Below, piece after piece: positions 1 through 7,064 of a DNA stretch of 33,273 bases (its first letter is position 1; each line of letters starts with the position of its first letter). The position numbers and the translations under genes were made by a program. The notes under the pieces are model-generated. The model was not told where the DNA came from and did no database searches. It saw nothing but the letters and a program-made list of their open reading frames with translations. The DNA is from Puniceicoccales bacterium. GTDB lineage: Bacteria > Verrucomicrobiota > Verrucomicrobiia > Opitutales > LL51. Location: NCBI GenBank assembly GCA_031284265.1, contig JAITAG010000038.1:1-33273 (forward strand), given 5' to 3'.

Positions 1-31
1 ATTGGCGAATCGTTTCAAAGCTCGGTGGCAT

Positions 32-57
32 AGGGTGGGAGCAGGCGACATGTTCAA
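32..57 (+). repeat. Diverged copy of the GGGTGGGAGC...CATGT repeat
   Basis: This segment carries AGGGTGGGAGC, then CGACATGT and TCAA, the same core seen in the copies at 2728-2800, 2878-2950 and 10970-11032. The upstream half (positions 1-31) no longer resembles the other copies. It lies at the window edge, so its full extent is unknown. The rest of the gap before the tRNA (58-294) is AT-rich, and I see no convincing gene in it. Confidence 0.55.
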
Positions 58-294
58 ATCCGAGGTATTTTTTTAGTTTGATTTCGCCTATCAGTACGTT
101 TCGGACTAACCCGAATATCTCAACCTACCCCACATGGTCTCCGTTTCGATCCTAATAATACGGGAAGCCATAGGAAAATATATCCTGAATCTGTCTTTTC
201 AAAACACTCTAAGAATAAATAAAGCGACCAAAGCAAAAAAACTCCACCATATCGTCCACCGAAAAAATTAACCTTAGTTTCCGTTCCTTTTATC

Positions 295-324
295 TTGCTC
301 TCATTCATTTTTTTTTTCTATTCA
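295..324 (+). promoter_or_regulatory. Possible sigma-70 promoter for tRNA-Gln and lolD
   Basis: TTGCTC (295-300) and TATTCA (319-324) are separated by 18 nt. A start about 7 nt downstream would fall just before the tRNA at 336. Both boxes deviate from consensus and the region is T-rich, so this is only a plausible match. Confidence 0.3.
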
Positions 325-335
325 CAAATCGATTT

Positions 336-409
336 TGCTTGATGGTGTAATGGTAGCACAACTGATTTTGGTTCAGTTTGTCTAGGTTCGAATCCTGGTC
401 AAGCAGCCA
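336..409 (+). tRNA. tRNA-Gln (anticodon TTG)
   Basis: The cloverleaf can be drawn by eye. The acceptor arms TGCTTGA and TCAAGCA pair fully. The D arm is GTG...CAC with the usual GGTA loop. The anticodon stem ACTGA/TCAGT encloses the loop TTTTGGT, giving anticodon TTG. The T arm CTAGG/CCTGG flanks TTCGAAT. The discriminator base is G and the CCA end is encoded (407-409). The lolD start codon follows after only 6 nt, so the two are probably on one transcript. Confidence 0.95.
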
Positions 410-415
410 AGTTGT

Positions 416-1111
416 ATGCCTCACCTATCCCCTATCGTCTCCTTAGAAAATATTTCCCAACAATTCCATTCCCCAGACGGTCAAATTGTTTCCGTCCTAC
501 AAAATATCTTCTTCGCAATCGAACCAAACCAAACAGTTAGTATTAGTGGCGAATCCGGCTCAGGAAAATCTACACTACTCCATCTCATTGGCGGTCTCGA
601 TGTCCCCTCATCCGGCTCCATCCTCTGGAAAGGAAAATATACCTCAGGACTGTCCATCGATCAACTCGCCGCACAACGCCAAAGTTTCATGGGATTTATT
701 TTCCAAAATCCTAATCTCATTCCCGAATTAACGGTCCTAGAAAATATTCTCCTTCCTATCCGTATCGCCGGAAAAAATTTACAACACTACTTGCCCCGAT
801 CCGTAGACCTCCTCCATCAACTCCATATCCATAAACAAACTAAACAAATTCCTGAAAAATTGTCCGGAGGTGAACGGCAACGGGTCGCCATCGCCCGTGC
901 CCTTATACTCAATCCAGAACTCATCGTCGCCGATGAACCTACCGGAAATCTAGATGAAAAAAATGCTAATATAACCATCGAACTTCTGCTAAATCTCTGC
1001 CAAAAATATCACTCCGCCCTAATCCTCGTTACCCATAATATAACCCTTGCACAAAAAATGCAGCAATCCTTTGTTCTAAAATCAGGACGCCTAAAAGCTG
1101 TACACCTTTAA
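416..1111 (+). CDS. lolD: ABC transporter ATP-binding protein, LolD-like
   Basis: This is a 231-residue ABC ATPase of the LolD/MacB class. In LolCDE it powers release of lipoproteins from the inner membrane to LolA. Visible motifs are Walker [10 protein letters not shown] (45-53), a Q-loop glutamine near 97, the signature [15 protein letters not shown] (from 149) and Walker [13 protein letters not shown] (169-180). The PTGNLD wording is typical of the LolD/MacB/FtsE branch. The ATG at 416 is the only reasonable start, because the next in-frame ATG is at residue 92, beyond Walker A. It lies 6 nt after the CCA of tRNA-Gln with no Shine-Dalgarno in the gap, so the mRNA may gain its 5' end by tRNA processing. 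No LolC/LolE permease gene is adjacent, so the exact exporter partner is inferred; a MacB-like role is the main alternative. Confidence 0.85.
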   Translation: MPHLSPIVSLENISQQFHSPDGQIVSVLQNIFFAIEPNQTVSISGESGSGKSTLLHLIGGLDVPSSGSILWKGKYTSGLSIDQLAAQRQSFMGFIFQNPNLIPELTVLENILLPIRIAGKNLQHYLPRSVDLLHQLHIHKQTKQIPEKLSGGERQRVAIARALILNPELIVADEPTGNLDEKNANITIELLLNLCQKYHSALILVTHNITLAQKMQQSFVLKSGRLKAVHL

Positions 1112-1120
1112 AATCCCTGC

Positions 1121-1408
1121 CCAGAGGGCTCTGCCCTCTGGACTCCCGCCAGGGGATGGTTGTCTAAGGGCTCCTCGCCCTTAGAATCTCCGCCAGGGGA
1201 TCCATCCCCTGGACCGGGGTTCCGGGCCTTGCCCCGGGCTGGCCTGATTTTTTGGCCGACGCGCTGCGCATCGCGCAGCGCTTCGGCCAGGGTAAAATAA
1301 AGTTTTTGACCTTACGGCCAATCCATGCGAAAATTTCGCATGAATTGGCCGTTAAAGAGGTCAAGGAACCATGTTCCTTGCGGGAGTCCAGAGGACGGAG
1401 CCCTTTGG
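1121..1408 (+). repeat. GC-rich composite palindromic element, copy A
   Basis: This fills the gap between lolD and the convergent tRNA-Leu. It is a chain of hairpins: CCAGAGGGC/GCCCTCTGG (1121-1141), CTAAGGGC/GCCCTTAG, CCAGGGGAT/ATCCCCTGG, a long GC stem around GCGCTGCGC/GCGCAGCGC, an arm centred on ATGCGAAA/TTTCGCAT (about 1324-1342) inside CGGCCAAT/ATTGGCCG, then GGAAC/GTTCC. The outer 29 bp (1121-1149 and 1380-1408) form inverted repeats with three mismatches. Its GC content is far above that of lolD. The family recurs at 4761, 8121, 13091, 14774, 16105, 17169, 30606 and 32142. No ORF inside is credible. Confidence 0.9.
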
Positions 1409-1424
1409 AAAAAAGCAAAAAGGG

Positions 1425-1505
1425 TGCTCGGAGAGGGATTCGAACCCTCATACCTTGCGGCACCAGATCCTAAGTCTGGCGTGTCTACCGTTCCACCACC
1501 CGAGC
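1425..1505 (-). tRNA. tRNA-Leu (anticodon TAG)
   Basis: Read on the minus strand, the acceptor arms are GCTCGGG and TCCGAGC with one G-T pair. The anticodon stem CCAGA/TCTGG holds loop CTTAGGA, giving anticodon TAG. A variable arm of about 12 nt (TGCCGCAAGGTA) marks the class II leucine type. The T arm GAGGG/CCCTC flanks TTCGAAT. The discriminator is A, but the following bases are CCC, so CCA must be added by the nucleotidyltransferase, unlike the nearby tRNA-Gln. A T-run follows on this strand. The end of palindromic element copy A lies 16 nt beyond its 3' end. Confidence 0.93.
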
Positions 1506-1707
1506 CTATTCTTTAAACGCGCAGCTCTCCGAAGGTATTGCTACTTCCGGCGATGTCGACTAAATTTTTCAAAAAATTAACTTAGGGGGTGTTTTGTGAA
1601 TATATATTTTCGGATCAACCTTTTTTTTAGAATTTGTTCTATTTATAAAAAATATTTCACTTTCACATAAGAAAAACTACTACTTATTAATTTTTATGTT
1701 TTATTGC

Positions 1708-1737
1708 TTGCATTGGGTATTGCTTTTTTTGTATAAT
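1708..1737 (+). promoter_or_regulatory. Sigma-70-like promoter for the SPFH gene
   Basis: TTGCAT (1708-1713) and a perfect TATAAT (1732-1737) are separated by 18 nt. Transcription would begin near 1744, only about 11 nt before the ATG at 1755. The GGGGG of the ribosome-binding site directly follows the -10 box. The upstream stretch 1506-1707 is AT-rich and shows no gene. Confidence 0.65.
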
Positions 1738-1754
1738 GGGGGCAGAAAAAATTT

Positions 1755-2654
1755 ATGGAAACATTATTGATTTTATTAATTATAGCGGGTGTTATATTAT
1801 TTTCGAGTGTATTTACGGTTGAGCAGCAGACCTGTGCTGTCATCGAACGCTTTGGAAAATTTCATCGGATTGCTAATCCCGGCTTGAATATTCTTATTCC
1901 AATTATTGATCAAATTCGGCTGCGTCTATCGCTAAAAATTTGCCAGCTCGATGTAAATATTGAGACCAAAACCCAGGATAACGTATTTATTAATTTACTT
2001 GTTTCGGTTCAATATCGCATTTTGCTCGATAAAATTTACGAAGCGTTTTATATGCTACAGAATCCGACGAAACAAATTGAAGCGTTTGTTTTCGACGTTG
2101 TTCGGGCGCAAGTTCCCAAGATTTTACTCGATGATGTCTTTGAAAGAAAAGACGACATTGCCAATGCGGTGAAGTCAGAATTATCCGATGTGATGGCGGA
2201 ATTCGGTTATGAAATTGTTAAGGCACTTGTAACGGATATTTCGCCGGCAAATAATGTCAAAGCGGCGATGAATGAAATCAATGCGGCACAGCGTGTACGC
2301 GTTGCGGCTACGGAGAAAGGTGAAGCGGAAAAGATACTCAAGGTAAAGCAGGCAGAGGCGGAAGCGGAGGCAAGTGTTTTACACGGAAAGGGCCTTGCTG
2401 GACAACGTCACGCCATCGTTTCGGGTTTGAAAGATTCCGTTGAAGAATTTATACGCCAAGTTCCCGGGCTTTCTCAGAAAGATGTCATGGAAATGGTACT
2501 CCTGATTCAGTATATCGATACACTCAAAGAAATTGCCGGATCATCGAAGTCAAATGTCATTTTTGTTCCCAATTCGCCCGGAAATGTCGCCGATTTAGCC
2601 AGTCAGTTACGCGAATCGATTATTATCGGTCAACAAATGAATAAGATGGAATAA
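1755..2654 (+). CDS. SPFH/band-7 (stomatin/paraslipin-like) membrane protein
   Basis: This 299-residue protein begins with one hydrophobic segment (about residues 3-20, LLILLIIAGVILFSSVF), followed by the SPFH start VEQQTCAVIERFGKFHRIANPGLN. The SPFH/PHB domain covers roughly residues 22-190. An Ala/Glu-rich helical stretch follows (RVRVAATEKGEAEKILKVKQAEAEAEASV, about 180-210, the stomatin coiled-coil region), then a C-terminal oligomerisation segment. Length and order match QmcA/paraslipin proteins, which form large inner-membrane oligomers and often act with NfeD or FtsH-type partners. No nfeD-like gene is adjacent. The ATG is preceded by GGGGGCAG. A hairpin with strong stems follows the gene at 2684-2706. 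The family is clear, but the cellular role is not known. Confidence 0.9.
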   Translation: METLLILLIIAGVILFSSVFTVEQQTCAVIERFGKFHRIANPGLNILIPIIDQIRLRLSLKICQLDVNIETKTQDNVFINLLVSVQYRILLDKIYEAFYMLQNPTKQIEAFVFDVVRAQVPKILLDDVFERKDDIANAVKSELSDVMAEFGYEIVKALVTDISPANNVKAAMNEINAAQRVRVAATEKGEAEKILKVKQAEAEAEASVLHGKGLAGQRHAIVSGLKDSVEEFIRQVPGLSQKDVMEMVLLIQYIDTLKEIAGSSKSNVIFVPNSPGNVADLASQLRESIIIGQQMNKME

Positions 2655-2683
2655 AAAATTTCCCGAAAAACCATCCATCCAAA

Positions 2684-2706
2684 GGGAGGGTCTCAATGAC
2701 CCTCCC
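2684..2706 (+). terminator. Hairpin terminator-like site after the SPFH gene
   Basis: GGGAGGGTC (2684-2692) and GACCCTCCC (2698-2706) pair perfectly across a 5-nt TCAAT loop, 30 nt after the SPFH stop codon. The downstream sequence is GATAAAATTCG, not a strong U-tract, so termination efficiency is uncertain. Confidence 0.6.
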
Positions 2707-2727
2707 GATAAAATTCGTTAAGTTTTT

Positions 2728-2800
2728 AAAATCGCTTGACAGCTATTCCGTTAGCAGCAAGGCTAGGGGTAGAGGGTGGGAGCGAACGACATGTCAAAAA
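2728..2800 (+). repeat. 73-bp direct repeat, first copy
   Basis: This copy is identical, base for base over 73 nt, to 2878-2950. It contains TTGACA near one end and TGTCAA near the other, an inverted hexamer pair about 60 bp apart, with the core AGAGGGTGGGAGCG before CGACATGT. The two copies are offset by exactly 150 bp. The remaining sequence in the 2655-3035 gap is AT-rich and I see no gene in it. Confidence 0.9.
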
Positions 2801-2877
2801 AACGCAGCCTGTAGCTTATATGAATTTTACTTTTAATGGGTCCGTAGTTGTAAATTATATTTTGGCGTTAAGGATCG

Positions 2878-2950
2878 AAAATCGCTTGACAGCTATTCCG
2901 TTAGCAGCAAGGCTAGGGGTAGAGGGTGGGAGCGAACGACATGTCAAAAA
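2878..2950 (+). repeat. 73-bp direct repeat, second copy
   Basis: This is a perfect repeat of 2728-2800. It lies between the convergent SPFH gene and mnmE. The 77 bp separating the two copies have no counterpart elsewhere in the window. More diverged relatives lie at 32-57 and 10970-11032. Confidence 0.9.
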
Positions 2951-3035
2951 TATAAAACACTTACTTTTTTAAGATTTTCTGAAAAATTGTCAATATTTTA
3001 TTCCATTTATTGATCAATCAAAGGGCTTTAAGGAC

Positions 3036-4382
3036 CTATTTTCCTACACAAAATTGATGAAAAATTTTCCCAAGCATTTCTTCGGTATTGTATTGGCCTG
3101 TAATATAGCCTAAAGTTTCCAGAGCGAATCGTAGATCGCTAGCGCATAATTCGTAGGATTGCTGATTATTAAGGATATTTTTTGCGGAAGAGATCGAATC
3201 ATGAACCGTTTGAAAAATTTCCCGATGGCGCTCATTAATAGCGATCGTTATTTCCTGTGGCAGGAGCACATTTTCTCGAATTTTGCCTGCAACAGCTGAT
3301 TTTAAAGTATCAAGGCCCATGTCGTATTGAGCGGAAATGAATACTTGCGGAAAAATTTTTAGTTCCATCTGAAGATGAGGAGATAGATTTTTGGGAAGGT
3401 CTATTTTATTGAGAACGAGGATACACACTTTTTTTTGAAGTTCTGCTATTATTTTTTCTTCAAGGGGTATGGGATTGCTTTGATCCACAACGATTAAACA
3501 AAGATCTGCGATACGGATATTTTCTATCGTTTTTTTTATACCTAGTCGCTCAATTTCGTCGTCTGTGATGCGCAATCCGGCTGTGTCGATAATTTTTACT
3601 AAAAATCCTTCAATGCTAATATTCTCGCTGATAAAATCGCGTGTTGTTCCCGGAATATCGCTTACCAATGCCCGTTCTTCATTCAACAAGGCATTGAGTA
3701 AGCGACTTTTTCCGGCATTGGGATGGCCAACAATGGCCACCGAAATGCCATGAAGCAACGTTTTTCGAAATTTATGGCTATCAATAATTTTTTCGATTTC
3801 ACTTAACATTTCGTCTAATTTGTTCAAAATTTTGCCATCAAATTCGAAATCTTCGTCGACAAAATCGATGTACACCTCGATTTTCGCCAATAGTGAAAGT
3901 AGAATTTCACTAAGATGAAAAATTTTTTCACTGAGTATTCCTTGTAACTGTTTCTGCGAAACTTCGAGCGCATTTTCACTGGTTGCGTGGATGACATCCA
4001 ATACCGCTTCTGCTTGGCAGAGATCGATTTTATGATTCAGATAAGCGCGCTTTGTAAATTCTCCTGGTTCGGCTATGCGACATCCAGAAAGTTGAAGGTC
4101 CTCGATAATCGAACGAATAATCAACGGATTACCATGGCAGTCGATTTCCATGGAATCTTCCCCCGTATAGGAACGTTCGGCGAAAAAAAATAGTACGATA
4201 ACTTGGTCGAGAATTTTTCCCAAAACCGTTCTGTAGTTCGCTAGAAATACGGAACGAGAACCCGGATTTTCTTTTCCGAAGTGTTTTCCAATCAATATTT
4301 GTGTTAACGGTCCACTCACACGAATCTTCGCAATGGCAGACACGCCAAACGGTGTGGCTAGGGCGACAATTGTGTCAGGCAT
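3036..4382 (-). CDS. mnmE: tRNA uridine-5-carboxymethylaminomethyl modification GTPase MnmE
   Basis: This 448-residue protein has full family length. The N-terminal folate-binding domain starts with DTIVALATPFGVSAIAKIRVSG and includes SYTGEDSMEIDCHG and EPGEFTKRAYLNHKIDL. The inserted G domain shows G1 GHPNAGKS (219-226), the G2/switch motif GTTRD (245-249), DTAGLR (266-271) and NKIDLP. The C-terminus ends in FCVGK, matching the family C-x-G-K motif, whose cysteine is needed for modification. With MnmG, MnmE modifies the wobble uridine of several tRNAs; mnmG is not in the window. The gene starts 8 nt after infA, so the two probably share an operon. Identification is secure. Confidence 0.97.
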   Translation of the reverse strand: MPDTIVALATPFGVSAIAKIRVSGPLTQILIGKHFGKENPGSRSVFLANYRTVLGKILDQVIVLFFFAERSYTGEDSMEIDCHGNPLIIRSIIEDLQLSGCRIAEPGEFTKRAYLNHKIDLCQAEAVLDVIHATSENALEVSQKQLQGILSEKIFHLSEILLSLLAKIEVYIDFVDEDFEFDGKILNKLDEMLSEIEKIIDSHKFRKTLLHGISVAIVGHPNAGKSRLLNALLNEERALVSDIPGTTRDFISENISIEGFLVKIIDTAGLRITDDEIERLGIKKTIENIRIADLCLIVVDQSNPIPLEEKIIAELQKKVCILVLNKIDLPKNLSPHLQMELKIFPQVFISAQYDMGLDTLKSAVAGKIRENVLLPQEITIAINERHREIFQTVHDSISSAKNILNNQQSYELCASDLRFALETLGYITGQYNTEEMLGKIFHQFCVGK

Positions 4383-4390
4383 GGACAGAA

Positions 4391-4666
4391 TTAGCGAGAG
4401 GAACGACGCGGTCCAAAACTGTGTATGGGTGTATTTTTGTGGACTACTGCATTTTTGAGTCGAAAAGTAATGCGCGCTCTTTCGAGGTCGTGGGGACTCA
4501 TTTCCATCCGTACGCGGTCGCCTACCGCAAGGCGAATGAAATTTTTGCGCAATTTCCCTGAAATGTGGGCTAGCACGTGGTACCCATTCTCAAGCTCTAC
4601 CCGAAACATCGTTCCGGGTAGCACGGCAATTACTTTTCCTGTTACTTCAATGCAATCATCGGCCAT
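4391..4666 (-). CDS. infA: Translation initiation factor IF-1
   Basis: This 91-residue protein has the single S1-like OB domain of IF-1. [57 protein letters not shown] and the closing ARITFRLK are the standard landmarks. IF-1 binds the 30S A site during initiation. Typical IF-1 ends near residue 72; here about 19 more residues follow, rich in Arg, Lys and His (ending FGPRRSSR), a basic C-terminal extension. The mnmE gene begins 8 nt downstream. A -10-like TATTAT lies 9 nt before the ATG, leaving almost no leader. The call is secure; the role of the tail is unknown. Confidence 0.95.
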   Translation of the reverse strand: MADDCIEVTGKVIAVLPGTMFRVELENGYHVLAHISGKLRKNFIRLAVGDRVRMEMSPHDLERARITFRLKNAVVHKNTPIHSFGPRRSSR

Positions 4667-4760
4667 AAATAAACAATAATACTAAAATAATGTTCGCTAG
4701 TCTCTAAAAATTTTATCCCCGTGTCAACACTATTCGTAAATTTTTCCAAAAATTATGAGG

Positions 4761-5090
4761 CCCTGCCCAAGGGCTGCGCGCCCTTGGATCCCCGCCAGGG
4801 GATCCGGGCCTATTCCCCGGGCGATTCCGGGGAATAGGCCCGAAGGGCCCAAAGGGCCCGCCCGCGGCTTCGCCGCGGGCGGGCCCTTTTTTTGGCCGAA
4901 GCGCTGCGCGTTGCGCAGCGCCTCGGCCAAAGGAAAAGTTTTAAACTACCCCTGCGGCCTAGTCAGGCGAAGAATTCGCCTGGCTAGACCGCAAAAGGAG
5001 GTCAAGGAGTCACGGACTCCTTGCGGGAGTCCAGAGGGCGGAGCCCTTTGGGCAAACCTCCTTGCGGGGTCATGGGGCAGAACCCCATGG
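4761..5090 (+). repeat. GC-rich composite palindromic element, copy B
   Basis: This fills the gap between infA and the 3' end of dxs (both minus strand). Hairpins in order are CCAAGGGC/GCCCTTGG, GGGCCTATTCCCCGG/CCGGGGAATAGGCCC, a near-perfect stem GCCCGCCCGCGG/CCGCGGGCGGGC followed by seven T, GGCCGAAGCGCTGCGC with its partner, then the second type of arm, GGCGAA/TTCGCC inside GCGG...CCGC, GGAGTC/GACTCC and CATGGGG/CCCCATG. The last 21 bp lie inside dxs and supply its stop codon. The large ORFs that run through it are GC-driven and lack protein character. Confidence 0.9.
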
Positions 5091-6899
5091 CGTCAGCCAA
5101 TCATTTTCAATTTTCATGGCAATGTCATCTACTGTTAAATGGAACATTTTTTCGAGATCCTCATTGCTTGAAGCATGGGGAATAAAGCAATCCGGCCAAG
5201 CAAAAATATGTAAATCAATAGCAATATTTTCCCGTGCAAAAAATTCAGCAATCGCACTTCCAAATCCACCCGCTTCGACATGATTCTCCAATGTGTAAAT
5301 CCTTTTACAATTCTGAGCACATGTGCGCAACATAATTTCATCCAATGGCTTTATAAAACGGGCATTAATAATTGTAAAAGCATAATAGGGCAATTTCCTA
5401 GCAACGGCCATTGCAACGGAAACGCTATCCCCTAAGGCTATCATGCAAATATCTTTTCCACGCTGAATCGTTTCACTTTGTCCTAGTACCACACCAGCGC
5501 AACAATTGCGACGATTCACCGTCTGAACTGCCGCGCCACGAGGATAGCGAATGCAACAGGGAACATGAAAATGAATCGCTGCCTCAAGCATTTTACATAG
5601 CTCATCGCCATCCTTTGGCTGCATAATGACGAGATGGGGAATGTTTCGCAAAAAAGCAATATCAAAGAGTCCATGGTGAGTCGGACCGTCATGGGCACAT
5701 AAGCCCGCCCGGTCGATGGCTATAATGATGGGTAAGTTTTGCAACGCAATATCGTGAAAAATATTGTCGAACGCACGCTGTAAAAAAGTGGAATAAATCG
5801 CACATACGGGCAATAATCCGGCCTTTGCGAGCCCCGCCGCAAACGTTACAGCGTGGCCTTCGGCAATCCCTACATCAAAAAACCGCTCCGGGAACTTTTG
5901 CTGAAAAAGATCGAGTCCCGTTCCCTGCGCCATCGCCGCCGTAATCGCTACAATTTGCGGATTTTTTTCCGCTAAATCGCATAGGGCTTGCCCTAAAATT
6001 TGGGAATATCCCACGAAATGCTGCCGATCGGATGTAATGCCATGAGTTTTCTCGGGACAATGTTCCGCGTTCGAATCGCCATGGCCTTTTTTCGTCTTGA
6101 CATGCAAAAGAAGAGGACGCTTACTTCGTTTACAAAATTTTAAAGCATCGACAAGATCCGTTATACTATGCCCATCGATGGGCCCGATGTAACGCAAGCC
6201 GTAGTACTCAAAAAACGAAGACGGCAGTAAAAATGCCTTGATTAGACGTTTAGCATGGGATAATAAATGAATAAATGGATTGCCAAGCGGTAATTTTCGC
6301 AAGCTATGTTTTAAGAAATTTTTAAAGCGATTATAAGTATTGCTGCACATGATCCCATTGAGATAGCGTGCAATAGAACCCACATTCTTCGCAATTGCGT
6401 AGCCATTATCATTCAACACGACAATTAGACGCGTTTTCCCGATATGATTGAGTGCTTCAAGGGTCAGTCCGTTAGTTAATGACGCATCACCAATAACGGC
6501 AATAACGTGGTAATTTTGACGTAATCGATCCCGCGCCACGGCCATACCTAACGCGCTGGATAGGGCCGTTCCCGCGTGGCCACAATAAAATACATCGTGG
6601 GGACTTTCATGGGGCGAAGTAAATCCGGAAAGACCACCCGTTTGGCGGAGGGTTGAAAATCGATCCCGACGACCGGTGAGGATTTTATGGGCGTAACATT
6701 GATGGGAAACGTCGAAAATAATTTTATCTTTCGGTGAATCAAAAACCTCATGAAACGCAATCGATAGCTCAACAACCCCGAGATTGGATGCCAAATGTCC
6801 CCCATTCGTTTCGGTGATTTCCTGAATCAAATTGCGGATATTTCGAGCCATCTCAGCATATTTCAAATTTTTTTCTCTTTGATTAAAAAGTTTTCCCAT
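5070..6899 (-). CDS. dxs: 1-deoxy-D-xylulose-5-phosphate synthase
   Basis: This 609-residue thiamine-diphosphate enzyme condenses pyruvate and glyceraldehyde 3-phosphate, the first step of the MEP isoprenoid pathway. Landmarks are LASNLGVVELSIAFHEVFD, HKILTGRRDRFSTLRQ (71-86), CGHAGTALSSALGMA (106-120), the ThDP-binding motif GDASLTNG...LNDN (137-165), IDGHSITDL, the catalytic-Glu motif GIAEGHAVTFAAGLA, YSTFLQRAFDNIFHD and DRAGLCAHDGPTHHG. Several usual residues differ: DVSHQ for DVGHQ, GHAGT for GHSST, and AEGHA for AEQHA. These are probably clade variants, because the catalytic Glu and the following His remain. The last eight residues (LTPWGSAP) and the stop are encoded by palindromic element copy B. 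ispF of the same pathway lies at 30936-31415. Confidence 0.93.
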   Translation of the reverse strand: MGKLFNQREKNLKYAEMARNIRNLIQEITETNGGHLASNLGVVELSIAFHEVFDSPKDKIIFDVSHQCYAHKILTGRRDRFSTLRQTGGLSGFTSPHESPHDVFYCGHAGTALSSALGMAVARDRLRQNYHVIAVIGDASLTNGLTLEALNHIGKTRLIVVLNDNGYAIAKNVGSIARYLNGIMCSNTYNRFKNFLKHSLRKLPLGNPFIHLLSHAKRLIKAFLLPSSFFEYYGLRYIGPIDGHSITDLVDALKFCKRSKRPLLLHVKTKKGHGDSNAEHCPEKTHGITSDRQHFVGYSQILGQALCDLAEKNPQIVAITAAMAQGTGLDLFQQKFPERFFDVGIAEGHAVTFAAGLAKAGLLPVCAIYSTFLQRAFDNIFHDIALQNLPIIIAIDRAGLCAHDGPTHHGLFDIAFLRNIPHLVIMQPKDGDELCKMLEAAIHFHVPCCIRYPRGAAVQTVNRRNCCAGVVLGQSETIQRGKDICMIALGDSVSVAMAVARKLPYYAFTIINARFIKPLDEIMLRTCAQNCKRIYTLENHVEAGGFGSAIAEFFARENIAIDLHIFAWPDCFIPHASSNEDLEKMFHLTVDDIAMKIENDWLTPWGSAP

Positions 6900-6922
6900 G
6901 ACGCTCTTAGGACAATTAAACT

Positions 6923-6952
6923 ACCATAAAACTTAATCTTTTCTCACAACAA
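6923..6952 (-). promoter_or_regulatory. Possible dxs promoter
   Basis: On the minus strand TTGTTG (6952-6947) and TATGGT (6928-6923) are separated by 18 nt, 23 nt before the dxs ATG. Matches to consensus are partial. Confidence 0.3.
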
Positions 6953-7064
6953 ATCCAAGGAAAATATTTTCGTCTACGATTTTTTTAAAAAGAATTAAAA
7001 AAACAGCTTGACATGGTAAAAATTTTAAACGACGGTGGGATCGTTATCAATAATAAGGAAAAAA

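Noticed and set aside
120-308. A 62-codon minus-strand frame with a hydrophobic middle (FLLWSLYLFLECF)
   Set aside because: It has no ribosome-binding site or recognisable family, sits in AT-rich DNA, and its start lies in a T/A run. It may be real but cannot be supported.
2728-2950. Possible CRISPR repeats
   Set aside because: There are only two copies, each 73 bp, with a 77-bp separation and no cas genes. The size and number do not fit a CRISPR array.
2736-2972. A 78-codon frame containing the 73-bp repeat twice (AIPLAARLGVEGGSERHVK twice)
   Set aside because: The open frame follows from the 150-bp offset being a multiple of three. The related copy at 10.97 kb has a frame-breaking insertion, so protein coding is not what is conserved.
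4755-5138. Long open frames across palindromic elements (also at 8086-8411, 13165-13474, 17197-17606 and 30606-31080)
   Set aside because: They arise from GC-rich palindromes open in several frames on both strands. Composition is Arg/Gly/Pro/Ala-rich and has no protein-family character.
7008-7036. TTGACA at 7008-7013 as a promoter for the ankyrin-like gene
   Set aside because: The -35 is perfect, but no acceptable -10 lies 16-18 nt downstream. The nearby GGTGGGATCG also weakly recalls the 73-bp repeat, but the match is too short to call.
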